Shown here piece after piece: positions 36,408-48,400 of a DNA stretch of 64,000 nucleotides; position 1 is the first letter of the stretch; every line of letters begins with the position of its first letter. The stretch is from positions 620,001 to 684,000 of the forward strand of contig NZ_CP132342.1 in assembly GCF_040529055.1 (NCBI RefSeq). The letters run 5' to 3'. Under the pieces are notes generated by a model that ran no database searches, was not told where the DNA came from, and saw only the letters and a program-made list of their open reading frames with translations. The stretch is from Xanthomonas sontii (GTDB taxonomy: Bacteria; Pseudomonadota; Gammaproteobacteria; Xanthomonadales; Xanthomonadaceae). The translations under genes were made by a program, and so were the position numbers.

Positions 36408-39400
36408 TTACCTTATTATAAGAATTCTATCTTTCTGGCTTTGGCTAAATTTTTCTATCCATGCATTGACTATTTCCTGATTTTTTGGGGTTAAATTCCT
36501 ATAGTCAAGAGGCACGATGTCCGCTTTTTCTAAGTGGTCTACGAGCTGCTCATAATTTGCCTTATAGTTTTTTTCAAAAAATTGATTGATTTTCCCGGAC
36601 CTACTGGAATCCGTCCACATAAAATCAACCGTCTTGCCGCTATAAGGCCCGCTTGTAAAAACAAAGTCAGGATTTTTTTCCCCGAGAGTTGGCTCTACTC
36701 GGGTTAATGTGCCGCCAAATGTATTCTCAAGTTGAACTGCAGCCTCTCCCTCGTGCAATGCCAATTTCGCCTTATCTGGATCTCTGGCAAGCTCTAGAAT
36801 ACGGCCACGATTTATTGATTGGACGGGATTGATCGCATTAAGTCCATTTTCCGAATCCCTAAAAATTGGAGTTAATGCTGTTCCTAGGCTATCGCCAGAA
36901 GATCTTTCCCCCGCGTTACCAGCCGCCTCGGCAACCTCTCTAAGTCCCGTTCTTGCCGCGGTGCTCCCACCCCATGTCAAGGCCATTTCCGTAAGAGTGA
37001 CTACTGACATGAAACGTGCATCGAAGGCAGCCGTGCCCGACACTGACTCGCCAGTGAAATAGTTGGTGGCGAGTCCGCTATTAAAGACGTCCTGCCATCC
37101 GGCGACAGTATCACCGGCCCCTTTTAGGACACCCGGCAAGAGCGCTGCCCCAGGGACAAGGGCATACATGCCACCTGGCATATTGTCCAGCGCGCTATAG
37201 AGTTTCTGCCCATTAGTCGGGAATGTGCGGGACACCGTGCTATCAGGGATGGCGTCCTCTGGACCGCCCACGCCGTTGGCAGCCCAGTAGCTCGCCATTA
37301 GTTGGTCGAATCGCTCCTGCGAGTGCTGACCTCCTTCCGCGTCCATCTGGGCGTTCACCAGCGCGACCTGAGCGGCATAACCTTCGTCTCGGGTCTTATC
37401 CAACTTGACAATTTCTTCAAGCAGTTGGCACGCAAGTGGATTCTGCGGACCACATTCGGCCTGAACTTCTTTTTTAAGCTTATTTTCGTCTACCTTTAGC
37501 CAGTTGTTCTCCACAGAATTGCGCGCGATCGCGCTGCCGACCGCTACGTCATTCAAGCTTCCCCCGGTCATTCCGCCGACCAACGCACCGACCGCCTGCG
37601 ACAACGCCAGGATCGTCTGCTTGTCCTGCTCGGATAGATCGCTCGGCTTGGTGTCGGCGCCATAGAGCGTCTTGGTCAGGTATTGCGCTGCAGCTTCGCC
37701 ACCCGCTCCAGTAAGTGCACCGCCTACGGCGGAACTTCCATTTGCCTCGGCCAACACCGCACCCAGCAGCGCGTGCGACAGCAACTGCAGCGACTTGTTC
37801 GGATCGCTGCCATGGTTGGTGTCGAAGGTCTGCCCGATCAGTTGCGCCGCGTACGGCGCCAGCGCATTGCTCGCCACTTGCGTGCCGCCCTGGCCTGACA
37901 CGCCACCAACCAGTGCGGTCGTCACTGCTTGCAAGGCACGGTTATATTCGCCACCCGTGCCCCATTGCTTTTCTTTGGCGTAAGCGTCGCTGTAAGCCGT
38001 GCTCTGACTAAGCAGCACGTTCTGCTGCGCCGTCGGGTCCAGCTTTGCGAATGCCTCTTGCTCATCGCTATTGAGGCCTTTCAGGTAGGCATCGCGCGCC
38101 TCGGCGGTCTTCTTCGCTGCACTGGCCGCGATGTCGCCAGCCACCTGCCGACTGGTCTCCAGCACCGTCCCGGCGGCCGCGCCCATGGCCTGCTGCTCGG
38201 CCAGCACCTTGCGCACGTCCGGCAGCGTCGCCAGCGCCTCGTTCGCCTTGCTGGCATCGGTGTTGATGCCGGTCTGCGCCGCAGTGGTGGTCTTGCCGCC
38301 GATGACGAGCTTGCCTTCGGTCAGCGTGGCGCGCGTGGTCGTGCTGTCCTTGCCGCTTTCGGACATCGGCAAGCCGCCACCCAACCCGCCATTGTTGACT
38401 GATCCGTAGTTGCCCGTGGCAACGGTGTTCTTGATGTCCTTGAGCTGATCGCCCGCACTCGGCGTGGACGTCGGGTTGCCGTTGGCATCCTTGCCTCCAT
38501 CGCCACTGCTACCGAACCCACCGCTCACACTGCCCGAGCTGGCCGAGTAGCCCATCCGGTTCTGCAGGTCGCTGAAGGTCAGCGAGGTGGCGGTCAGTTC
38601 ACTGTTGCCCGCATTGGTGCTGGCGATCGCGCCGCCGACTAGGTTCACGTTGCCCGCGTCGACGTGGTAGCCGCCCTTGCCGGCGAACAGGCCCGATTGC
38701 TCGGTCACGCCGGTGGAGTTGCCATTGGCCTTGGCCGTGCTGGCGTAGCCGCTTAGATCCCAGGCGCTGCCGATGGCCACCTGGATGCGGCCGCCGTAGC
38801 CACTTTCCTTGGACTGGACGTTGGCCGTGTCCTGCAACGACTCGATGGTCAGGTCGCCGCCGGTCTGCACATCGATGCGGTCGGCCTTGGCCACGGCGCC
38901 GCGCAGCGTCGTATCGCCCTTGGAGGTGAACGCGATGTTCTGCGCCGCCAGTTCCGTATTCTTCCACGTCGCACCATCGACGTTGGAGGAATGGCTGCCG
39001 AAATTGGCTTGCAGGTAGGCGTAGTAGCCTGTCTTCGCACCCACCGACACACCCACACCCACTTCCACGCCGGCGTTGCTGCCCTTGCTCTGCTCGGTGG
39101 CCGTGGAGTTGCCCGCTTCCAGCACCAGGTCGCGTGCCGCATCCAGGCGCAGGGTGTCGCCCGCCTTCAGGTTGCCCTGCACCACATGCAGGTCGCCCTT
39201 GGTGCTGGTCAGGCTGACGTTGCCGCCGCCGCTGATGGTCGACCCTTGCGCGGTCTGGCTGCCGGCCTTGTACGCCTCGGTGCTGGTGGCGTAGCCCACG
39301 CCGGCTTCGGCTTGGACCAGCACGCCGCTGCCCCCCTTCTGCGCGACGCCGCTGATCGCACTGGCCGTCTGGTAGCCATTGGCCAGCGCCGCCATGCCCT

Positions 39401-42400
39401 GCATCGCCGACAGCCTGCCGTCGGAGTTGCGCGCCGCATCGACGTTGTTGATCAGGTCGATCAGTGGCGATTTCACCCGCGCGAACGCACCGATCTTGAG
39501 CGTGTCGTCCTGCGAGGACGCGGCGTGGCTGTCGTTGGCGGTGAGCAACTGGATCGACGCGGCAGTCACGTCCACGTCCTTGGCCGCGACCACGTTGCTG
39601 GCGCTCTGCGTATAGGTGCCGCCCGCGCTCAGGTTGACGTTGCCGCCCAGGCTGCCGACGCTGCTGGCCACCTGCGTCACCGTGGCGTTGTCGTCGCGGT
39701 GCTTCTCGGTGTGATAGCCGGAGAAGCGCTCGGTGTCGGAGATGACTACCGTGCCGATCGCCTTGTTGTCCGAGACGTTGGCGTTGCCGGCGGTGTCCTG
39801 CCCGCTCTGGATGGTCAGGTCGCCAGCGGCGTGCATGGTCACATCGCCCTTTGCCGCGATGTTGCTCGCGGTCAGGGTGATGTCGCCCTTGGTCGTGCTC
39901 AGGCTGGCGTTGCCGCCCACCGACAGTTGCGTGCCGGTGATGGTGTCGGTCTGGCCGTTGCCGTTGCCTTTCTGGTTGTAGTTGCCGAACGGCAGGCCCG
40001 CCGCATTGTTGAAGCTCCAGCCCTTGCCGCGGCTGTCGTTGCCGCTGGACTCGGTGGTATGCGCCACGCCCAGGTCGATGTTCTGGCTCGCCAGCAACAG
40101 CGCGTTGCCCTCGGCCGACAGTTGCGTGCCCTGGCTGGTGATCGAGCCGTCGCTGGCGAGCAGGGTCAGGTTGCCGCCGGCGCTGACCTGGCTCACCCGC
40201 GCGGTGCTGGTGCTGTCGTTCTGGTTGGCGTTGGAGCGGTGCGAACCGGCCTGGATCACCACCGGCGTCAGCGCGGCCGCGGTGCCGGCCGTATCGCCCT
40301 CGGCGCGCCGGCTGAGCTTGCCCATGGTCGAGCCGCTGTCGGGCATGTTGCTGGTCGCCGAATCTCGTGCGCTGCGATACGCCGCGGCCGGGTCGTAGGT
40401 CACCCCGATGGAGAAGCCGCTGGACTTGCTCGACTGGTTGGACTGGTTGTCCACCGTGTCCTGTGCCGCGAGCAGCGCGATGTCCTTGGCCGCCAGGGTC
40501 AGGTCCTTGCCCGCGGCCACGTCGGAGGCGCCGATGGTCAGTTGATCGCCGGCACTGATCAGCAGATTGCCGTTCTTGGCACCGACCGCCGAGGCCACCT
40601 GGGTGGTGCTCTCGGTGCTGCTGTCGCTGCTGCTGCGCGACTTGCCGTAGCCGAGGCTGGCCACGCCGCCGGAGAAGCTGGCGCTGAAGCCAGACTTCTT
40701 CTGGGCGCTGCTGTGCGCCTCGCTGCTCTGGTCCTGCGCCGAGACGATGGCCACATCGTTGCCGGCCACCAGGCGCGCGTCCTGCTGGGCCAGCACGGTC
40801 GAGCCGACCACGGCGATGTCGTTGCCTGCCTTGATCTGCACGCTGCCAGCGTCCAGCGAGGTGCCGACGGCCAGGCTGTCGTGCCACTCGTCATGTGTCG
40901 TCGTGGTCTTGCTGGACAGGAAGCCCTTTTTCTTCTTCTGCATGTCCTGCACGGCGTCGTGCTGCTCCTGTGCGGTGAGCAGGTTGACGTCGTTGCCGGC
41001 GGACACCGCCAGCGCGCCCTTGTCGGTGAACAGGTTGGCCGCAGTCAGGTTCACGTCGTGGCCGGACTGCAGGGCGATGTCGCCGCCGGCGGTGAACTCG
41101 CTGCCGTGGACGGTCTCGTCGCGGGTGCTGGTGGTCTGCTTGAAGCGCTTGCGCGTCTCCAGGGTGGTGCTGCTGTCGACCGTGGTCAGCGTGGTGCTGT
41201 TGAGGTCGTTGCCGGCGACCACGGCCAGGCCGTTGCCGGCGTCGAGCTTGGCGGCGGTCAGGTTGACGTCGTGGCCGGCGCTGAGCACCAGGTTGCCACC
41301 GGCGGTGAGTGCCTGCTGGTCGAGGTCCTGGGTGGTCGTGGTGGTGACGACCCTGGTCTTGCCCTGGCGGCTCTGGTCGGTGACGGTGCGGCTGTCGCCC
41401 AGCACCGAGGTCACGTTGAGATCGTGCCCGGCCGCGGCGATCAGGTTGCCATCGGCCTTCACTTGGGCCTGGCGGATGGTGAGGTCGTTGCCGGCGGACA
41501 GTTGCAGGCTGCCGCCGGTAGCGATGCTGGTGCGCACCGTGGCCTTGCCGTTGGCATCGGCGACCGGGGTCAGCGACAGGTCGTGCCCAGCCTGCAGGGC
41601 GGCGTCGCCACCGGCGGCGATCGCCACGCCGTGCAGTTGCAGGTCGTTGCCGGCCTGCAGGGACAGGTTGTTGCCGACCATCAGGCTGGTGCCGGCGCCG
41701 TCGTGCAGCTCCCCCCTCTCGCTTGTGCTTGCGGTGGGTTGCAGAATCAGGTCACGCCCGGCCTGCAGCGCGGCGCTGTTGCCTGTCTGGAGTGTGGTTC
41801 CGGTGAGGCTGATGTCGCGCCCCGCCTGCAGCAGCAGGTTGCCCTGCGCCACGATGCTGGAGCGCCCGTTCATGGCATCGCCGCTGGTACTGCTGGTCAG
41901 GTCACGGCCAGCGCTGAGCCACACGTCGCGGCCAGCGATCTGGCCGCCGAGGTTGAGCAGGTCCTGCTTGGCCTGCAACGCCACGGTACCGCCGGACACG
42001 ATACGGCCCTGGTTGAGCAGGTTACCGGCGGTGGCGCTGACGTTGGCGCCACTGATGGTGCCGCTGTTACTCAGGTTGGCCGTAGCGTTGAGCACGGCGT
42101 CGCCTGCGCCGCCGGCCAGCAGTACGCCGTCGCTGCGCAGGGTCAGCGCGGTCTTCGACGACAGGTATACCACCGGCACCAGCACCTTCTGGCCCTGGTA
42201 CTCCTGTTCCACCATCCACACGATGTCGTGGGTCAGCGCGGCGACCTGGTCAGCGGTCAGCGCCACGCCCACGCTCAGGTGCAGCGTGCCGGCCTCGGCG
42301 ACGCCGCCGTCGAGCAATGCGCGGTACTGGGCCACGCCGTCGGCGTAGTTGCCCAGGTAGCGGCGGCCGGTGAGCTGGGTGATCTGGTCCAGCACCAGCC

Positions 42401-45400
42401 GCTGTTCGTAGAAACCATCGCCCAGGCGGGTCTGGGTCCACTGCGGATCCACGCCGAGCTTGTCGAGCAGGTAATCGCTGCTGATGAAGTTGTTGTAGTC
42501 GACGAAGCGCGGATCGGTCTCGATCAGGTAGCGGCGGCCGGGGGCGCTGGTGTTGGCCTTCACCCCGCCCAGGCCGTTGGCGGCGCGACCCAGCGTGTTG
42601 ACGCTGGCGCCGCTGCTGCCGACCAGGCGGTACAGCCCGCCCATCGGCAGCACGATGTTGCCCAGCGGCGCGCCGACGCCGCCGACCACCTGCGGCACCT
42701 GGCCGGTGCCAGGATCGATCTGCTGGTACTGGCCGGGCACGCTGCCGGCGGTCAGCACCGCCTGCGCCGTGCCGGCCTGGACCTGGCTGCGGCCGCCGCT
42801 GCCGGCGCCGCCGAGCTGGGCCTGCACGCCGCTGGCCTGGACCTGGGACGCAGTGGCGCTGCTGCCACCGACCAGGGTGGCCTGGCCGTCGTCGATGCGG
42901 ATGGCACCGAGGCTGGCGGTGGCGATATGGTTGCCGACGTTGGCCTTGGTGGGCGTCGCAGCCGTCTGCGCCTGCACGGCGATGCCGCCGGCGCCGCCAG
43001 CGCTCTGCGTGCCGCGACGGTTCAGCGCGCCACCCTGGGTAGCATTGAAGGCGGCGCCACTGATGCTGCGGCCGTCGCTGCCGACCGCGCCGTTGCTGAT
43101 GGTGGCGCCGTTGATCGCGATGCCCTGGCCGCCGGTCATGTTGGCGGCGAGGGCGATGTACGTGTTCTGCAGTGTGCCGGTTCCAACGACTGACGCTCGC
43201 GTGCCGCCAATGCTGCCGGTTCCCGACTGCGATTCGGAGTCGTCGATGCTGCAGTACATCTTGCCCGGCGGCGGCGTGCAGCCGCCGGAACGGGGGCTGT
43301 CGGTGTACTCGGTGTCCGTGTAGTTCACCGTCTGCTTCAGCGCCAGCGCCTGGTTGAGCACGTTTTCGTTGCCGCCGATCATGCCGTCGGACAGACCGGA
43401 CACGCCGCGCTGATTGACCCACAGACCGCCGCCCGCGGCGATCGCGGAGGCAGTGTTGGTCACGCTGCCGGACAGCGCAATGTTGCCCCCCGCCACGATC
43501 CGGCCTTCGGCGCTGGCCGCAGTCACGCGTTCGCGCGACTGCGCGTCGAAGGTCCGGAACAACCCGAGATTGTGGCCACGATGGCCGGCAGGTTCCGGGT
43601 CGTTGCGCAGCTCCTGCTCCGGCATCGCTTGGTTCGCCGCGGCGCGCTCATCCGCCGTCATGGCCGAGGTTGCCGTAGTAATGGCGCGCCGCCGGTTGTT
43701 GATCTGATTGGCCGCGATCAGGATGCTGCCATCGGCCTCGATGCTGCCGGAGACGTTGTCCAGCGTGCCGGTGCGCGCGGTGAGGGTACCGTTGCCGTCG
43801 CGCGCGGCGCCGATGGCGATGTTGCCGAGGCTGAAGATCTTCGCGTCGCGGTTGACCAGTTGGTCGCGCACCAGCAGGGTCATGCCGCTGGTGGCGCCGA
43901 TCAGCGCGCTGCCATAGGCGGCGTTGTCGGTGGCGCCGCCCAGGTCGGCGCCGTTGACCAGGGTGCCGGTGTCCACCAGCACGTTGCCGCCGACCAGGCT
44001 GCCGGTGTTGGACACCGACCCGGCAGTGACCTGCAGGTTGCCGCTGGCGGAGAGGTCGCCGGCGTTGCTGACACTGCCGCCGGTGTTCAACTGCACGTTG
44101 CCCGAGCGCATGCTGGCGCCGGCCACGTTGTTGATGCTGCTGGCATTGATGCCCAGGCTGCGCCCGGCCTGCAGCGCCGAGGCGTTGACGAAGTTGCCGC
44201 CCACCGCAAGGCGGAAGTCGCCGTTGCTGGTGATGTCGGCACCGGCGCGATGGGTGTAATCGCTGCGGATGGTCAGGTCGAGCAGGTTCTGGCCGAGGAT
44301 GCTGCCGCCGCCGTCGAAGCCGACGGTGTCGATCACCACGTCGCCCGCGCCGCCGGCGCTGCTGCCGGCGCCGATCTGCCCGCCGCTGTTGCTCAGGCTC
44401 TGCAGATTCAGGCGCACCGCCTGCTCGGCCTTGATCTTGCCGTTGCGGTTGTCGAGCGTGGCGCCGCTCCGCTGCAACAGCATGCTGGCGCCGGCGTAGA
44501 CGCTGCCGCCCTGGTTGTCGAGCGCGTTGGTGTTGGCGACCAGGTCGCCGCCGGCCACCAGTTGCCCGCTGCCGTTGGCGATGCTGGCGGCGTCGAGCAC
44601 GACGCTGCCGCGCCCGCCCAGGCTGCCGCCGACGTTGCGCAACTCGCCGCCGGTGGTGAGCCGGGTCAGGCCGCCGCCGTTGTTGACGACGCTGCCCTGG
44701 CTGTTGTCGATGCGGCCGCCGGACAGGGTCATGGCGTTGCCGCTGTCGAGCTGGCCGCCGCTGTTGAGCAGCGCGCCGGTGACGGCGACGCTGAGGTCGC
44801 GGGCGGCACCGATGCGGCCGCTCTGGTGGTTGTCGAGCTGGCCGCGCGCGGTCAGCGCCAGGTCGCGTCCGGCCTGCAACGTACCGCCGCTGTTGCTCGC
44901 ATTCTCCGCGTTCACGGTCAGATCGGTACTGGCGCCGATCACGCCCGCGTCGTTGTTCAACGTATGCGCCAGATCCACGCGCAGGTCGCCACCCGCACCG
45001 CCGCTGCTCAGCGCCTGCATGGTGCCGCCGCGGTTTTCGAGGCTGTCGGCGCGCAGCACCAGGCTGCCGCCGGCGGCTTGCACCACGCCAAGACGATTGT
45101 CGAGCGCACCGCTGCCCAGTTGCACATTCAAGCCGCGTGCGGACACGCTGCCGCCGATGTTGCCCAGGCCGGCCGCGGTGACGCTGGCATCGCCGGCGGC
45201 GGCGATGACGCCGCCCTGGTTGTCGAGCGTGTTACCGGTGCTGAGCTGCAGCTGGCCCTGGGTGAGGATGCGACCGCCGGCATTGCCGAGGGCGCCGCTG
45301 CTGCTGACCGTGAGCGTGCCGCTGCCGGCGTGTTCGATGCGCCCTTGCGCGTTGTTGATCGACGCCGCGCCCAGTTGCAGGTCGCTGCCGTTGCTGACCA

Positions 45401-48400
45401 GGCGGCCGCCGCCGTTGTCGAACGCGCCGGTGACGGCGATGCGGGTGGTGCCGCTGCCGCTCTGCACCAGGCTGCCGCTGCCGTTGCGCAGCGTCGCCGC
45501 GCCCAGGTCCAGGCCCGCCGCCTGCAGCGTGCCGCCGACGCCGTTGAGCGCGCTGTTGTCCAGCGCGCCACCGGCGCGCACGGTGAGCAGGCCGCCGGCC
45601 AGCAGGTCGGCGCCGCGATGGTCGACGTCGCCGCTGGCGGTCAGCGTGGCGTTGCCGCCGACGCGGGTGGTGCTGCCGGCCAGCGCGAGTTGCGTGGCGT
45701 CTGCGGCGAGGTTGCCGGCGGCGATCAGGCGGCCGCTGGCGCTGAGCGTGCCATCGGCATGCAGGGTCAGCGCGCCACTGTTGCCGAGGCTGCCATCGGC
45801 GCGCACACCGGCCGCGGCAACGCCGCCGATAGCGACATCGGCGCCGCTCAGGCGCAGGTTGCCGCTGGACAGGGTCTGCCCGGCGTTGTCGATGCGCTGG
45901 CCCTGCAGCGCGATGTCCGCACCGCTGACGACGCCGCGCTGGAGTACGGCGGCATCGCTGCCGAGCACGACCTGGTTGGCGTTGAGGGTACCGGCCACGG
46001 TCAGATCGCCATGCGCCTGCAGTTGCAGCGTGGTCGCCGCGCTCAAGGCGCCGCTCTGGGTCAGCGCGCCGCCGGCCTGCGCGCTGAACCCGCCGGCCGA
46101 GGCCAGGGTGCCGCCCAGGTTCAGGTCGCCCTGGCTGACCAGGGCCACGTCGCCGGTTTCGCTGCCGAGCTGGCCGCTGCTGGCGACGCTGGCCGCCTGC
46201 ACGCGCAGGGCGCTGCCGGCGATCAGGTCGCCGCGATTGTCGACCGCACCGTTGGCGGTCAGCGCCAGGCGCTGCACGCCGTAGCTGCGCCCGGTCTGCT
46301 GCAGCGAACCGACGTCCAGCTGCAGGCGCTGGCGCGCACGCAGCGCGCCGGCGTTGCTGAGCAGGCCGCTCACGGTGAATGTGGCGTTGCCCAGGGCGGC
46401 GAGCAGGCCGCTGCTGCTATTGGTGGCGCTGGCGGCGGTGAGCGTCAGGTCGCTACCGGCGACGACCTGGGCGGCGTTGTCAAGCGCGCCGGTGGCGCGC
46501 AGGTCGAGCGTCGAAGCGGACTGCACCAGGCCACCGAGGGTGAGGTCGCCGGTGCTGGTCATCGCCAGCGTGGTACCGGCGTCGACCGTACCCTGGCTGT
46601 CGATGGCCGCGCCGCTCAACTGCAGCGCGCCGGCGCTGTGCAGCACGCTCTGGCTGCCGCTGCGCAGGGTGCCGCCGGCCTGCAGGGTGGCGCCCTGGCC
46701 GGCGCTGACGCTGCCGTTCACCTGCAGGTCGCGCTGCGCCTGTGCCTGCAGCCCCTGCGTGGTGGCGAGCTGGCCGCCCAGCGCCATGTCGCGCCCGGCG
46801 CGCAGGTCCAGCGCCTGTGCGCTGAGCGTGCCGGTCTGCAGCAGATCGCCCTGCGCCTGCGCGCTGAGTGCGGTGGCGGCGGCGACAGTGCCGCCCAATG
46901 TCAGATCACCCTGGCTGGTCAGCGCCACCTGGCCGCTCTGGCTGCCGAGCTGGCCGGTAGTGGCGATGCGCGCGGCGTCGAGCTGCAGGTCGCGCTTGGC
47001 GATCAGCTCGCCCTGGCTGTCGATGGCGCCGCTGGCGCGCAGGCTCAGCGTGGCGCCGGCGTAGGCCTGGCCGCTGTGCTGCAGATCACCGACCTGCAGG
47101 GTCATGGCCTGGCCGGACTGCAAGATGCCGGCGTTGACGAGGGTGCCGGCGGTGGTCAGGGCCAGCGTGCCCTTCGCGGCGAGGCTGCCCCCTTGGACAT
47201 TGGCGATGCCGGCGGCAGCGACGCTGAGGTCGCGGCCGGCCAGCACCTGCGCGGCATTGGTCAGCTGGGTGCCAGCGGTGAGCGCGACGTCGCGCCCGGC
47301 CTGGGCGACGCCGGCCACGGCCAGGGCGCCATCGCTGCGCAGGGCCAGATCGGTGGCGGCGTCGAGCATGCCGCGGCTGTCGAGGCTGCCGCCTTGCAGG
47401 GTGATGGCGCCGGCCGTGCTCTGCAGCACCGCCGCGTTGCCGGTGGCGACGCTGGCGCCTTGCAGTTGCAGATCGCCGGTGGTCAGGGCCTGGCCGTCGA
47501 TGCGCAGCGCGCGTTGCGCCTGCAGCGTGGCGCCGGTGGCGCTCTGCAACCCACCGGCGACGCCGACATCGCGTCCGCTCAGGGCGATCGCGCGCGCCTT
47601 GGCCACGCCGTCCAGGCGCAGGTCGCCCAGCGCAGTGGCGTTCAAGGCCTGCGCGGCGATCACGCTGCCGCCCAGCTGCAGGTCGCCCTGGCTGGTGAGC
47701 GTGACCTGACCGTTCTGGCTGCCGAGCTGGCCGCTGTTGCTGAGGCTACCCACGTCCACCAGCAGGTCGCCGCCGGCGATCACGTTGCCGCGGTTGTCCA
47801 GCGCGCCGCTGCTGCGCAGCGTCAGCGCCTGGCCGGTGGAGAGCGTGCCGCTGTGCTGCAGGCTGCCGACCTGCAGCGTCAGCGCCTGCTCGCCGCGCAG
47901 CAGGCCGGCGTTGTCGAGCAATCCATCGACGTGCAGATCCAGCCCGCGGCCAGCGGCCAGCGTGCCGGCGGCGCGGTTGACCGCGCTGCCCGCCTGCACC
48001 TGCAGATCGCGCCCGGCCACCACGCGGGCGCTGTTGTCGAACGCACCGGCGGCGGTCAGCAGCACGTCGTTGCCACCCTGGGCGATGCCGGCCAGGCGCA
48101 ACGCGTCCTGGCTGTGCAGGGTCAGGTCGGTGCCGGCGTCGAGCGCGCCCTGGCTGTCGACGCTGCCACCTTCCACGGCGATACCCGCGGTGCTCTGCAG
48201 CACCGCGGCGCTGCCGGTGCCGACGCTGGCGCCGCGCAGCTGCACGCTGCCGCCGGCCAGCGCCTGCCCGTCCAGCTGCAGCGCGCGCAGCGCCTGCGCC
48301 TGCAAGGTCGACGCACTTTGCACCGTGCCGGCCATGCTCAGATCGCGCCCCGCTTCCAGTTGCAAGGACTGCGCCTTGCTGGTGCCGGCGTGCAGCAGAT

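Noticed and set aside
38991..43193. Long + strand frame opposite the FHA-2 part of cdiA, and the similar one at 25352-29005 opposite module 4
   Set aside because: Both are mirror images of the same repeated coding sequence. Their similarity to each other follows from the duplicated cdiA segment, not from selection on a protein.
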